Shown piece by piece: positions 7,965 through 16,299 of a DNA stretch of 63,772 bases (position 1 is the first letter of the stretch; every line of letters starts with the position of its first letter). The stretch is from Kitasatospora aureofaciens (GTDB lineage: Bacteria; Actinomycetota; Actinomycetes; Streptomycetales; Streptomycetaceae): assembly GCF_001188955.3 (NCBI RefSeq), contig NZ_JPRF03000039.1, positions 1 to 63,772 of the forward strand. Direction: 5' to 3'. The position numbers were made by a program, and so were the translations under genes. Under the pieces are notes generated by a model that was not told where the DNA came from, did not search any database, and was given only the letters and a program-made list of their open reading frames with translations.

Positions 7965-8711
7965 TCAGCGCGCCGCCCGGGCCGCCGCCATGGCGGCCCC
8001 GACGATCCCCGCATCGTTGCGCAGCGCCGCCGGCACCACCCTCGCCTCGCGGTCCCTGAGCAGCGGCAGGAACTTCTCGTGCTTGCGGCTCACCCCGCCG
8101 CCGATCACCACCAGCTGCGGCGAGAACAGCATCTCCACCAGGTCCAGGTACTCGTCGACCCGCTCGGCCCACTGCTCCCAGCTGAGGTCGTGCCGCTCCT
8201 TGGCGGCCGAGGAGGCCCGGCGCTCGGCGTCCTTGCCGCGCAGTTCCAGGTGGCCCAGCTCGGTGTTGGGCACGAGGGTGCCGTCCACGAACAGCGCGCT
8301 GCCGATGCCGGTGCCGAAGGTGAGCACCAGGACCACGCCGGGCTCGCCCCGCCCGGCGCCGTGCACGGTCTCGGCGAGGCCGGCCGCGTCCGCGTCGTTG
8401 AGGACGGTCGCCGGCAGGTCCAGCGCCTCGCGGAACAGGCGCGCGGCGTCCAGGCCGATCCAGCCCCTGTCCACGTTGGCCGCGGTCCTGGTGTGCCCGC
8501 CGACCACCACTCCGGGGAAGGTCAGCCCGACCGGGCCCCGGTGGTCGAAGTGCCGGACCACCTCGCGTACGGCGGCGACCACGGCCTCGGGCTCGGACGG
8601 CTGCGGGGTGAGCACCTTGTACCGCTCCTGGGTGAGCGCGCCCCGGGCGAGGTCCACCGGGGCGCCCTTGATGCCCGAACCGCCGATGTCCACGCCGAAT
8701 ACCGCCGTCAT
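7965..8711 (-). CDS. ppgK: Polyphosphate glucokinase (ROK family)
   Basis: The protein has 248 residues. The N-terminal phosphate motif is VFGVDIGGSGIKGAPVDL and the sugar/ATP region is VLVLTFGTGIGSALFVDG. NTELGHLELRG places the ROK Glu/His, and the catalytic Asp lies in VLNDADAAG. Family knowledge: actinobacterial PpgK phosphorylates glucose with polyphosphate or ATP. The cysteine-rich zinc loop of other ROK proteins is absent, as in PpgK. ATG 8711 starts MTAVFGVDIG; a longer frame to 8771 has no support. It is followed downstream on the same strand by no gene within 75 bases, and the DUF6542 gene converges with it. Confidence 0.92.
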   Translation of the reverse strand: MTAVFGVDIGGSGIKGAPVDLARGALTQERYKVLTPQPSEPEAVVAAVREVVRHFDHRGPVGLTFPGVVVGGHTRTAANVDRGWIGLDAARLFREALDLPATVLNDADAAGLAETVHGAGRGEPGVVLVLTFGTGIGSALFVDGTLVPNTELGHLELRGKDAERRASSAAKERHDLSWEQWAERVDEYLDLVEMLFSPQLVVIGGGVSRKHEKFLPLLRDREARVVPAALRNDAGIVGAAMAAARAAR

Positions 8712-8867
8712 CGCTCGACCCTCCACCCTCCGCCGTCCGGCCGTGGACCGGATCGTCCACAGCCTGTGCATGAAAGCAGCCCGGGCACAAAACTACGAGA
8801 ACCCGGGCGGGGGCGCACAGCAGAGGACCCGGCGCCCGCACCGGGCACCGGGTCCTCCACGACGGGT

Positions 8868-9842
8868 CTAGAGCTTGCCGGCCGCCTCGGCGCGCAGGTC
8901 GCGGCGCAGCTCCTTGGGCAGCGAGAAGGTCAGGTGCTCCTCGGCGGTCTTGACCGTCTCGACCGTGTCGTAACCGCGGCTGGCCAGGAACTCCAGCACG
9001 CCGTCGACCAGGATCTCCGGCACCGAGGCGCCGCTGGTCAGGCCGACCGTGGTGACGCCCTCCAGCCAGGACTCCTGGATCTCCTCGGCGAAGTCGACCA
9101 GGTGGGCCGCCTTGGCGCCGTACTCCAGGCCGACCTCGACCAGGCGGACCGAGTTGGAGGAGTTCTTGGAGCCGACCACGATCAGCAGGTCGGTCTCCGG
9201 GGCCAGCTGCTTGACGGCGACCTGGCGGTTCTGGGTCGCGTAGCAGATGTCGTCGCTGGGCGGGCTGACCAGCGCCGGGAAGCGCTTCTTCAGCTCGCCG
9301 ACGGTGGCCATGGTCTCGTCCACCGAGAGCGTGGTCTGGGACAGCCAGACGATCTTGGACTCGTCCCGTACCTGCACGTTGGCGACGTCCTCGGCCCCGT
9401 CCACCAGGTGGATCCGGTCCGGGGCCTCGCCCATGGTGCCGATGACCTCCTCGTGGCCCTCGTGGCCCACCAGCAGGATGTCGTAGCCCTCGTCGGCGAA
9501 GCGCACGGCCTCCTTGTGCACCTTGGTGACCAGCGGGCAGGTGGCGTCGACGGTGGCGAGCTTGCCGGCCCGGGCCTCGTCGTGGACCGACGGGGCGACA
9601 CCGTGCGCGGAGAACACGACGATCGAGCCCTCGGGCACCTCCTCCGTCTCGTCGACGAAGATCGCGCCCTTCTTCTCCAGGGTCTGCACCACGTACTTGT
9701 TGTGGACGATCTGCTTGCGGACGTAGATGGGCGCCCCGTACTGCTCCAGGGCCTTCTCCACGGCGATCACGGCGCGGTCGACACCCGCGCAGTAGCCCCG
9801 GGGGGCGGCGAGCAGGACACGGCGCTGCGCGGTGTTGGACAT
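8868..9842 (-). CDS. ispH: 4-hydroxy-3-methylbut-2-enyl diphosphate reductase
   Basis: The protein has 324 residues. The three cysteines that hold the 4Fe-4S cluster are C18 (GYCAGV), C102 (ATCPLV) and C200 (DDICYATQ). The proton-relay Glu lies in GHEGHEEVIGTM and the substrate loop is SKNSSNSVRL. It performs the last step of the MEP isoprenoid pathway, making IPP and DMAPP in the cytoplasm. A cis-prenyltransferase that uses these products lies at 40.1-40.9 kb. ATG 9842 is clear. The order ispH-ppgK on one strand, with xseA divergent, is the common streptomycete order. Confidence 0.97.
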   Translation of the reverse strand: MSNTAQRRVLLAAPRGYCAGVDRAVIAVEKALEQYGAPIYVRKQIVHNKYVVQTLEKKGAIFVDETEEVPEGSIVVFSAHGVAPSVHDEARAGKLATVDATCPLVTKVHKEAVRFADEGYDILLVGHEGHEEVIGTMGEAPDRIHLVDGAEDVANVQVRDESKIVWLSQTTLSVDETMATVGELKKRFPALVSPPSDDICYATQNRQVAVKQLAPETDLLIVVGSKNSSNSVRLVEVGLEYGAKAAHLVDFAEEIQESWLEGVTTVGLTSGASVPEILVDGVLEFLASRGYDTVETVKTAEEHLTFSLPKELRRDLRAEAAGKL

Positions 9843-9952
9843 GGCTCCATCGTACGGGCGCCCGGGAGGCCCGCCTGCCGCGGCGGGGAGCCGCGCCGAC
9901 GGTGGGCGACTTTCCGGTCGTCATGGATCACCAATGCCCAAATGTGCTGCCT

Positions 9953-10138
9953 ATGAGCGCTGCGATCGATCAGCCGACACCGAGCGGTCTGCGCCGCACC
10001 CTGGGTGTCCGCGATCTGATGGTCTACGGGCTGCTGTTCATCGCCCCGATGGCGCCGGTCGGCGTCTTCGGGGTGCTGGACGCGTCGGCGGGCGCCGCTG
10101 AGGGCGGTACGGCGGACGGTGTCGGCGGGCGCCGCTAG
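9953..10138 (+). pseudogene. N-terminal remnant of an APC-type amino acid permease
   Basis: Codons 1-44 from ATG 9953 read as the start of an APC-family amino acid permease: MSAAIDQPTPSGLRRTLGVR, then DLMVYGLLFIAPMAPVGVF in transmembrane helix 1, ending GVLDA. After ~10084 the homology stops and 17 unrelated codons (SAGAAEGGTADGVGGRR) lead to a stop 10 bases before xseA. A complete permease needs ~450 residues and 12 helices. I infer a deletion that removed about 90 percent of the gene up to the xseA promoter. The residual frame might still be translated as a 61-aa peptide with one membrane segment. Confidence 0.65.
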
Positions 10139-10148
10139 CCTCGTACGC

Positions 10149-11354
10149 ATGGCCAACACCAGCTCCCCCGAAGCCCCGCTCCCGGTCGGCAAGGTCTCCG
10201 CGCTGATCGGCGGCTGGATCGACCGGCTCGGCGCGGTGTGGGTCGAGGGACAGATCACCCAGCTGAGCCGCCGCCCCGGCGCGGGCGTGGTGTTCCTGAC
10301 CCTGCGCGACCCGCAGGCCGACGTGTCGCTCACGGTGACCTGCTTCCGGTCGGTGTTCGACCAGGTCGCGGACGTGGTGCAGGAGGGCTCGCGGGTCGTC
10401 GTGCACGCCAAGCCGGAGTGGTACGCGGCCCGCGGGCAGCTGTCGATGCGGGCCTCGGAGATCCGGCCGGTGGGCCTGGGCGAGCTGCTGGCCCGGCTGG
10501 AGCAGCTGAAGCGCCGGCTCGCCGGCGAGGGCCTGTTCGCGGCCGAGCGCAAGCGGCGGCTGCCGTTCCTGCCGCAGTGCGTCGGGCTGGTCACCGGTCG
10601 CGGCTCGGCGGCCGAGCGGGACGTGCTGGAGAACGCCCGGCGGCGCTGGCCGGCCGTGCGCTTCGAGGTGCGCAACGTCCCGGTGCAGGGGATCAGCGCG
10701 GTGGAGCGGGTGGGCGCGGCCGTCCGGGAGCTGGACGAGCACCCCGAGGTGGACGTGATCATCGTGGCCCGCGGCGGCGGCAGCGTGGAGGACCTGCTGC
10801 CGTTCTCGGACGAGGGCCTGGTGCGGCTGGTCGCGGCCGCCCGTACGCCGGTGGTCAGCGCGATCGGGCACGAGCCGGACCAGCCGTTGCTGGACTTCGT
10901 CGCCGACCTGCGTGCCTCCACCCCGACCGATGCCGCCAAACGGGTGGTTCCGGACGTCGGCGAGGAGCTCGCCAAGGTCCGCCAGCTGCGCGACCGCGCA
11001 CGCCGACACGTGCAGTCCCGGGTCGAGCGCGAGCAGCACGGGCTGGACGGGCTGCGCAGCCGCCCGGCCCTGGCCGCCCCGCACCGGATGCTGGACGGGC
11101 GCGGCCAGGAGGTGGAGGGGCTGCTGGAGCGGGCCCGGCGCACCCTGCGGCACCGGCTGGACCACGCCCAGAGCGACCTCGGACACACCCTGGCCCGGGT
11201 GGTCGCCCTCTCCCCGGCGGCGACCCTGGAGCGCGGCTACGCGGTGCTGCAGCGGGCCGACGGCACGGTGGTGACGGACCCGGCGCAGGTCACGGCCGGG
11301 GAGGGGCTGCACGCCCGGGTGGCGGGCGGCGGCTTCGACGTGGCCGTCGCGTAA
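10149..11354 (+). CDS. xseA: Exodeoxyribonuclease VII large subunit
   Basis: The protein has 401 residues. An N-terminal OB fold (about residues 12-100) begins PLPVGKVSALIGGWIDRLGA and contains VWVEGQITQLSRRPGAGVVF. The catalytic domain has GLVTGRGSAAERDVL, the glycine-rich DVIIVARGGGSVEDLLPFSD and SAIGHEPDQPLLDFVADLRA. A helical C-terminus ends in SPAATLERGYAVLQRADG. Family knowledge: with XseB it degrades single-stranded DNA in both directions. The start ATG 10149 sits 10 bases after the permease remnant. The partner xseB does not follow directly: 422 bases with a remnant acetyltransferase on the other strand intervene. Confidence 0.96.
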   Translation: MANTSSPEAPLPVGKVSALIGGWIDRLGAVWVEGQITQLSRRPGAGVVFLTLRDPQADVSLTVTCFRSVFDQVADVVQEGSRVVVHAKPEWYAARGQLSMRASEIRPVGLGELLARLEQLKRRLAGEGLFAAERKRRLPFLPQCVGLVTGRGSAAERDVLENARRRWPAVRFEVRNVPVQGISAVERVGAAVRELDEHPEVDVIIVARGGGSVEDLLPFSDEGLVRLVAAARTPVVSAIGHEPDQPLLDFVADLRASTPTDAAKRVVPDVGEELAKVRQLRDRARRHVQSRVEREQHGLDGLRSRPALAAPHRMLDGRGQEVEGLLERARRTLRHRLDHAQSDLGHTLARVVALSPAATLERGYAVLQRADGTVVTDPAQVTAGEGLHARVAGGGFDVAVA

Positions 11355-11685
11355 CCGCGCAGCCGGTGGTCGGGGTCGGTGCAGATACCGAAGAGAAGCC
11401 GAACAGGCCGTCCGGGTTGCCCGGTGAGGGCAGCCGTTCCTCCAGGGTGCCGACGGCGCAGGCGGCGAGTCGGCCGGGCCGCTCCGGGTCGTCGACCACG
11501 AAGGAGGGCATGGTCAGCTCCTCCGACGGGACGGCCAGGCGCTCGCGCAGGATCCGCTCGGCGGTGGCCTGCCAGGGCCCGGGGCCGACCAGGGCGGCCA
11601 TGCTGGGCATCTCCTCGAGCATCACGTTGCGCAGCCGGACGAGTTCGGGCGCGTCGGCGGGGACGGCGGGTCGGACCTCGGTCAT
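11290..11685 (-). pseudogene. Truncated GNAT acetyltransferase remnant
   Basis: From ATG 11685 about 97 codons look like the N-terminal half of a GNAT enzyme: MTEVRPAVPADAPELVRLRN, then MLEEMPSMAALVG, SFVVDDPERPGRLAACAVGT and LPSPGNPDGLFGF. The acetyl-CoA site (R/QxxGxG/A after strand 4) and the rest of the fold are missing. The frame runs instead into sequence antisense to the end of xseA (from ~11390 down) and stops at 11290. I infer a deletion that joined the half-gene to the xseA end. It is most probably non-functional. It separates xseA from xseB. Confidence 0.7.
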
Positions 11686-11776
11686 GCGGCGGAGGCTAGC
11701 GCCGCCGGCCGGGTGCACCCGGATTTCGGGCCGTACCGGACCCTTCCTGTCGGCGCCAGCCCCTACGCTGGCTCGC

Positions 11777-12043
11777 ATGGCAGAGCAGCAGGGACAGCAG
11801 GAACCGCAGGCCGCGACGGCACCCACCCCGGACGACGCGCTGGGCTACGAGCACGCCCGGGACGCGCTGCTGGAGGTGGTCCGGCAGTTGGAGAACGGCG
11901 GAATCTCCCTCGAGGAGTCGCTGGCGCTGTGGGAGCGCGGCGAGCAGCTGGCGAAGGTCTGCCAGCGGTGGCTGGACGGCGCCCGGGCCCGGCTGGATGC
12001 CGCACTCGCCGCCGAGGAGGGCGCGGGCCCGGCCGGGGAGTGA
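11777..12043 (+). CDS. xseB: Exodeoxyribonuclease VII small subunit
   Basis: The protein has 88 residues, the usual length. The two-helix core is LGYEHARDALLEVVRQLENG, then ISLEESLALWERGEQLAKVC and RWLDGARARLDAAL, matching XseB. It forms a complex with XseA in several copies and is needed for activity. The start ATG 11777 has its own upstream region (ccctacgctggctcgc) because the remnant gene separates it from xseA, so an independent promoter is likely. It ends 112 bases before the nitroreductase gene. Confidence 0.95.
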   Translation: MAEQQGQQEPQAATAPTPDDALGYEHARDALLEVVRQLENGGISLEESLALWERGEQLAKVCQRWLDGARARLDAALAAEEGAGPAGE

Positions 12044-12155
12044 GGCGGGTCACACCCCCTTGGGGAATCGTTGAATCTTCACCTATGTTGGAGGGACTGA
12101 TCGGCCGCGCCGGTCACACCGACGAACCCCCTCCTCCCGCATGAGGTGCAGAAGC

Positions 12156-12758
12156 ATGACCACCGACGCCCTGGTACTCGACGCCGCCGCCCAGGACCTG
12201 CTGTTCCGCGAGGCCCGCACCGCGAACACCTTCACCGACGAGCCGGTCACCGAGGAGCAGGTCCAGGCCATCTACGACCTGGTCAAGTACGGCCCGACCG
12301 CCTTCAACCAGCAGCCGCTGCGCGTCGTCCTGGTCCGCTCCGCCGAGGGCCGCGAGCGCCTCGTCCAGCACCTGGCGGACGGCAACAAGGCCAAGACCGC
12401 CGCCGCCCCGCTCGTCGCCATCCTGGCCGCGGACAACGAGTTCCACGAGGAGCTGCCGACCCAGTTCCCGCACTTCCCGCAGGCCAAGGACGTGTTCTTC
12501 GCGGAGCGCGCCGTCCGTGAGCAGTCCGCCAAGCTGAACGGCGCCCTCCAGGCCGCCTACTTCATCATCGGCGTGCGCGCCGCCGGCCTGGCCGCCGGCC
12601 CGATGACCGGCTACGACGCCGAGGGCATCAACAAGGAGTTCTTCGGCGACGGCGAGCACTCGGTGCTGGCCGTGGTCAACATCGGCAAGCCGGGCGAGGA
12701 CGCCTGGTTCCCGCGCTCCCCGCGCCTGGAGTACGACCAGGTCGTCACCACGGTCTGA
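12156..12758 (+). CDS. Nitroreductase-family protein, RutE-like (malonic semialdehyde reductase type)
   Basis: The protein has 200 residues. The FMN-binding opening FREARTANTFTDEPVTEEQV and IYDLVKYGPTAFNQQPLRVV is the RutE subgroup pattern. The region RAVREQSAKLNGALQAAYFI and AGLAAGPMTGYDAEGINKEF is shared with malonic semialdehyde reductases that form 3-hydroxypropionate from a uracil breakdown product. No other rut gene lies nearby, so a general flavin reductase role is equally possible. ATG 12156 has GAGGTG upstream. A strong hairpin follows the stop. Confidence 0.88.
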   Translation: MTTDALVLDAAAQDLLFREARTANTFTDEPVTEEQVQAIYDLVKYGPTAFNQQPLRVVLVRSAEGRERLVQHLADGNKAKTAAAPLVAILAADNEFHEELPTQFPHFPQAKDVFFAERAVREQSAKLNGALQAAYFIIGVRAAGLAAGPMTGYDAEGINKEFFGDGEHSVLAVVNIGKPGEDAWFPRSPRLEYDQVVTTV

Positions 12759-12776
12759 TCGCACCCCGCGACGGGA

Positions 12777-12811
12777 AAGGGCCCGCACCGGTTCGTCCGG
12801 TGCGGGCCCTT
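12777..12811. terminator. Hairpin between nitroreductase and DUF4245 genes
   Basis: The arms aagggcccgcaccgg and ccggtgcgggccctt are perfectly complementary (15 bases) around a five-base loop ttcgt. The paired A and T ends make it usable from both directions, and it lies between two convergent genes. Confidence 0.9.
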
Positions 12812-12827
12812 CCGTGCGCGGAGGGGG

Positions 12828-13382
12828 CTACTTGAGCGCCTGGGCCAGCTCGGCCAGTTCCTCGTAGGAGGCGGTGCCGGTGACCAGGGTGGTCGCCGAG
12901 CCGTTCCGGGCGGCCAGCGCACGGGCCTTGTCGCCCTGCTCCCGGTCCCAGGTGCGCCCGGCGGCGTCCGAGGTGCCGTCCGGCTGGGCGCCCGCGACCT
13001 TGTCGGCGAGCAGCTTGTCGCGCGGGACGTCGGCCTGCTCGACCGCGGCGTACTGGCCGGAGGGCGTCACGAAGCCCAGGTGCCAGGCGTTGCCCTTGCC
13101 GCCGCTGAGGTCGGCCGGCGTGTAGCTGACCGAGGTCGCCCGCCACTTGTCGGACAGCCCGTCCGGGGCCAGCAGCGGGTAGGGCGCGGCGCGCTTCGCG
13201 GAGGCCGCCGCCACCTTGTACTCGACCACGTGCACCGGGTCGCTGTTCGCGTCGTGCGGGAGGAACAGGTAACCGATCCAGACGACGAAACCGACCGCCA
13301 GCATCGACAGGACCATGTCCCGTACGGTCTGCCGACCCCTCATGCCCTTGCTCTCTGCAGCCACCCCCACATGGTGACTCAT
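12828..13382 (-). CDS. DUF4245 membrane-anchored protein
   Basis: The protein has about 184 residues. A short basic N-terminus (GMRGRQTVRDM) precedes a single membrane segment, VLSMLAVGFVVWIGYLFLP. An outer domain then begins DPVHVVEYKVAAASAKRAAP with the repeated theme WRATSVSYTP, WHLGFVTPSGQYAAVEQAD. This is DUF4245, common next to glpX in streptomycetes. Its role is unknown. The start is uncertain: ATG 13382, GTG 13370, GTG 13364 or ATG 13343 are all in frame and none has an ideal ribosome site. It is divergent from glpX. Confidence 0.8.
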   Translation of the reverse strand: MSHHVGVAAESKGMRGRQTVRDMVLSMLAVGFVVWIGYLFLPHDANSDPVHVVEYKVAAASAKRAAPYPLLAPDGLSDKWRATSVSYTPADLSGGKGNAWHLGFVTPSGQYAAVEQADVPRDKLLADKVAGAQPDGTSDAAGRTWDREQGDKARALAARNGSATTLVTGTASYEELAELAQALK

Positions 13383-13579
13383 CCACATCCCGGCAGGGCC
13401 ACCCGGGGTGTGCACGTACGGGTGAAGGCGGGCGAAAGGCCACTTTTCGCCCCGGGGTGGCGACCCGCGCCACAGACAGTCATCTCGTGGGCAGATACGA
13501 TCGCATCACCCTCACCACGGCGTTCGACCAGGCAGTAGTCGGGCGCTCACTGGCCGTCGCGTACAGAGAGGTAACGACG

Positions 13580-14620
13580 ATGACCACGCAGTACCCGCAC
13601 CACCTTCCCAGTGCCCTGGAGGTCGCGCCCGAGGCTCCGGACCGGAACCTCGCGCTCGAACTCGTCCGGGTCACCGAGGCGGCCGCGATGGCAGCCGGCC
13701 GGTGGGTCGGCCGGGGCGACAAGAACGGCGCCGACGGTGCCGCCGTCAAGGCGATGCGCACCCTCGTCTCGACCGTCTCGATGAACGGCGTGGTCGTCAT
13801 CGGCGAGGGCGAGAAGGACGAGGCCCCGATGCTCTACAACGGCGAGCGGGTCGGCGACGGCACCGGCGCCGAGTGCGACGTCGCGGTCGACCCGGTGGAC
13901 GGCACCACGCTGACCGCCAAGGGCATGAACAACGCGGTGGCCGTGCTGGCCGTGGCCGACCGCGGCACCATGTTCGACCCCAGCGCCGTGTTCTACATGG
14001 ACAAGCTGGTGGCCGGCCCGGAGGCCGCCGAGTTCGTCGACATCACCGCCCCGGCGGCCGTCAACATCCGCCGGGTCGCCAAGGCCAAGGGCAGCGCGGT
14101 CGAGGACGTCACCGTGGTCGTGCTCGACCGTCCCCGCCACGACGGCCTGGTCCGGGAGATCCGCGAGGCGGGCGCCCGGATCAAGTTCATCTCCGACGGT
14201 GACGTGGCCGGCGCCATCATGGCCGCCCGCGAGGGCACCGGCGTCGACCTGCTGATGGGCATCGGCGGCACCCCCGAGGGCATCATCGCGGCCTGCGCGA
14301 TGAAGTGCATGGGCGGCGTGATCCAGGGCCGGCTGTGGCCCAAGGACGACGCCGAGCGGCAGAAGGCCCTCGACGCCGGGCACGACCTGGACCGGGTGCT
14401 CACCACCAACGACCTGGTCAGCGGCGAGAACGTGTTCTTCGTCGCCACCGGCATCACCGACGGCGAGCTGCTGCGCGGTGTGCACTACCGCTCGGAGACC
14501 GCCACCACCAGCTCGCTGGTGATGCGCTCCAAGAGCGGCACGATCCGCGAGATCAACTCCGTCCACAAGCTGTCGAAGCTGCGGGCCTACAGCGCGATCG
14601 ACTTCGACCGCGCCAACTGA
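13580..14620 (+). CDS. glpX: Class II fructose-1,6-bisphosphatase
   Basis: The protein has 346 residues. The metal and phosphate sites are visible as VVVIGEGEKDEAPMLYNG and AVDPVDGTTLTAKGMNNA, with the substrate region ISDGDVAGAIMAAREGTGVD and GIGGTPEGIIAACAMKCMGG. It hydrolyses fructose-1,6-bisphosphate in gluconeogenesis, matching the PEP carboxykinase gene found at 45.3 kb. ATG 13580 is set by GAGAGGT eleven bases upstream; an in-frame extension to 13457 is promoter DNA. A hairpin follows at 14644. Confidence 0.97.
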   Translation: MTTQYPHHLPSALEVAPEAPDRNLALELVRVTEAAAMAAGRWVGRGDKNGADGAAVKAMRTLVSTVSMNGVVVIGEGEKDEAPMLYNGERVGDGTGAECDVAVDPVDGTTLTAKGMNNAVAVLAVADRGTMFDPSAVFYMDKLVAGPEAAEFVDITAPAAVNIRRVAKAKGSAVEDVTVVVLDRPRHDGLVREIREAGARIKFISDGDVAGAIMAAREGTGVDLLMGIGGTPEGIIAACAMKCMGGVIQGRLWPKDDAERQKALDAGHDLDRVLTTNDLVSGENVFFVATGITDGELLRGVHYRSETATTSSLVMRSKSGTIREINSVHKLSKLRAYSAIDFDRAN

Positions 14621-14643
14621 CCCGGGCGCGAACGGCTCACGAC

Positions 14644-14678
14644 GCGGCCCCGGCGGAATCCCCCTCCGCCGGGGCCGC
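14644..14678. terminator. Hairpin between glpX and the WhiB gene
   Basis: Arms gcggccccggcgga and tccgccggggccgc (14 bases, perfect) surround a seven-base loop. It lies 24 bases past the glpX stop and between convergent genes. Confidence 0.85.
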
Positions 14679-14763
14679 GTCGGCCTGCTCTCCGGCCCGC
14701 TTCTCCGGGTTCGCTTCTCCGGCTCGCGGGGCCGTTCCTCCCGGCCGGTCCTCCGGCCCGCGG

Positions 14764-15192
14764 TCAGCCGGCTATCCGGCGCCCCGCCGTGGCCACCCCG
14801 GCCGCCTCGCGCAGCTCCGCGTCCCGGCGGCGCCGCCGCGCCAGGACCACCCGCCGCTCGGCGGCCGTCAGCCCGCCCCAGACCCCGTACGGCTCCGGCT
14901 GGGCCAGCGCGTGCTCACGACACTCCAGCAGCACCGGGCAGCGGGCGCACACCTGCTTGGCCTGCTCCTCGCGCGACAGCCGGGCCGCCGTCGGCTCCTT
15001 CGAGGGCGCGAAGAACAGTCCCGCCTCGTCCCTCCGACAGGCCGCACCGGTGTGCCACGGATTGTCCTCACCCGCGGCCCCACCCGCCGTGCCGCCCGGG
15101 GGCTGCGGCTGGGGGCGGACGGCCGGACGGCGCTCCAGCAACTGGGCGGCGGCGACTGGCGAGTTGGTGCGGGACTCGATCGGATGCAGCAC
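14764..15192 (-). CDS. WhiB-family iron-sulfur transcription factor
   Basis: The protein has 142 residues. The four cluster cysteines are C52 (GAACRRDEAGLFF), C82 and C85 (CARCP) and C91. The beta-turn GVWGGLTAAERR and a basic tail (RRVVLARRRRRDAEL) for DNA binding follow. Family knowledge: Wbl proteins bind sigma factors and DNA, responding to redox or nitric oxide. The start is GTG 15192, with AGGAG seven bases upstream; a longer frame exists but lacks support. Its position next to glpX is the position I remember for wblI in S. coelicolor, but the symbol is not assigned. Confidence 0.93.
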   Translation of the reverse strand: MLHPIESRTNSPVAAAQLLERRPAVRPQPQPPGGTAGGAAGEDNPWHTGAACRRDEAGLFFAPSKEPTAARLSREEQAKQVCARCPVLLECREHALAQPEPYGVWGGLTAAERRVVLARRRRRDAELREAAGVATAGRRIAG

Positions 15193-15454
15193 GGCCGTAC
15201 TCCTGACGAGGCTCTCGGACACGGGGGACCCCGCTCCCCCGCCCGGCTGCGAGCCCCCGCTGTCCAACGCCCGGGGCGGCCGCTGGCCGCCTCCGGTGCA
15301 CAGCCGTACGAGAAGCGATGTGCGGAAGGAACTACCCCGCCCGGCCGCGATTCATGCACACTGCACGCAATCGACTACGGAGTGCACCGGACACAACGCC
15401 GAGTGCCCGACCGGGAGTTGATCCACGGCCGGGCACTCGACAGGTCAATTCGGA

Positions 15455-16225
15455 CTATTCCGTACCGAGTTGCTTGCGCACCCACTCCCTGAGCTTCTTG
15501 CCCCGGCGCGGCTTGGCGTTGCAACCTCCGAACAGGGCAACGCCCTTGACCCGCACGACCGGAGCGTACGGGTCCGCCACGGTCTGCTCGCGGACGTCGA
15601 AGCCGCCGAAGATGCCGACCCCCGAGCCGATCAGGCTCACGTTCTCCGGCACCCGGATCTCCACCCCGCCGAAGATCGCGGTCACCGTGATCTCCACCTC
15701 GGGGGACTCGAACACGGCGTCCGTGAGGTCGATGTCCACCCCGCCGAACGCCGTGAAGGCGGACAGGTGCGAGCCGACCCGCCAACGGCCCTTGCGGGCC
15801 GCGCCGCCGAAGATCGCCACCACGGACGGTGCCTCCTGCCGCGCGGGCGGCAGCGGCCTGGCCGGCGCCGGGGCGGGCTCCTGGGCGCCCAGCGGCGGCT
15901 TGTCGAAGGACACCGAGCGGTGGGCGGGCAGATCCCTGGTCAACGGGACCAGGTCGCCGAAGGTCTTGGCGGCGTACGCGGCCTCGATCCGCTCCGCGTG
16001 CTCCTCCGCGTCCAGACGCCCCTCCGCGTAGGCGTCCCGCAGCAGTTCCGCGATCCGCTCGCGGTCGGCGTCGGAGACCCGCATCTCCGCGTCCGCCACC
16101 GGGGCGGTCGACGGCCGCGGTGCGGCCACGGGCCCGGAGCGGGGCTCGAGTTCGGGCTTGCTCAGGGGCACGGGCACCGGCACCGGCGGCTGCCCCGGGT
16201 CGTCCTGCGACGGCGAGTTCTCCAC
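15455..16225 (-). CDS. DUF1707 / LiaF-like cell-wall stress protein
   Basis: The protein has 256 residues. Residues 1-45 are Pro-rich. Then comes DUF1707: MRVSDADRERIAELLRDAYA and GRLDAEEHAERIEAAYAAKT. After a Pro-rich linker, the C-terminal half is a repeat of short strands each with an IFGG-type turn (VVAIFGGAARKGRWRVG, FTAFGGVDIDLTDAVFE, AIFGGVEIRVPENV, GIFGGFDVRE, VALFGGCNAKP). This is the LiaF-like C-terminal domain. No membrane helix is seen, unlike LiaF itself. LiaF proteins sense cell-wall antibiotics through two-component systems, but no kinase is next to it. The ATG at 16225 is clear. Confidence 0.85.
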   Translation of the reverse strand: MENSPSQDDPGQPPVPVPVPLSKPELEPRSGPVAAPRPSTAPVADAEMRVSDADRERIAELLRDAYAEGRLDAEEHAERIEAAYAAKTFGDLVPLTRDLPAHRSVSFDKPPLGAQEPAPAPARPLPPARQEAPSVVAIFGGAARKGRWRVGSHLSAFTAFGGVDIDLTDAVFESPEVEITVTAIFGGVEIRVPENVSLIGSGVGIFGGFDVREQTVADPYAPVVRVKGVALFGGCNAKPRRGKKLREWVRKQLGTE

Positions 16226-16299
16226 GGGCCAAGCCTAGTCGTTCGCATTCCAGCCCGAGTGAGCCCCGTCACCTGACAACCGGAAGATGTGTCAGTCCC

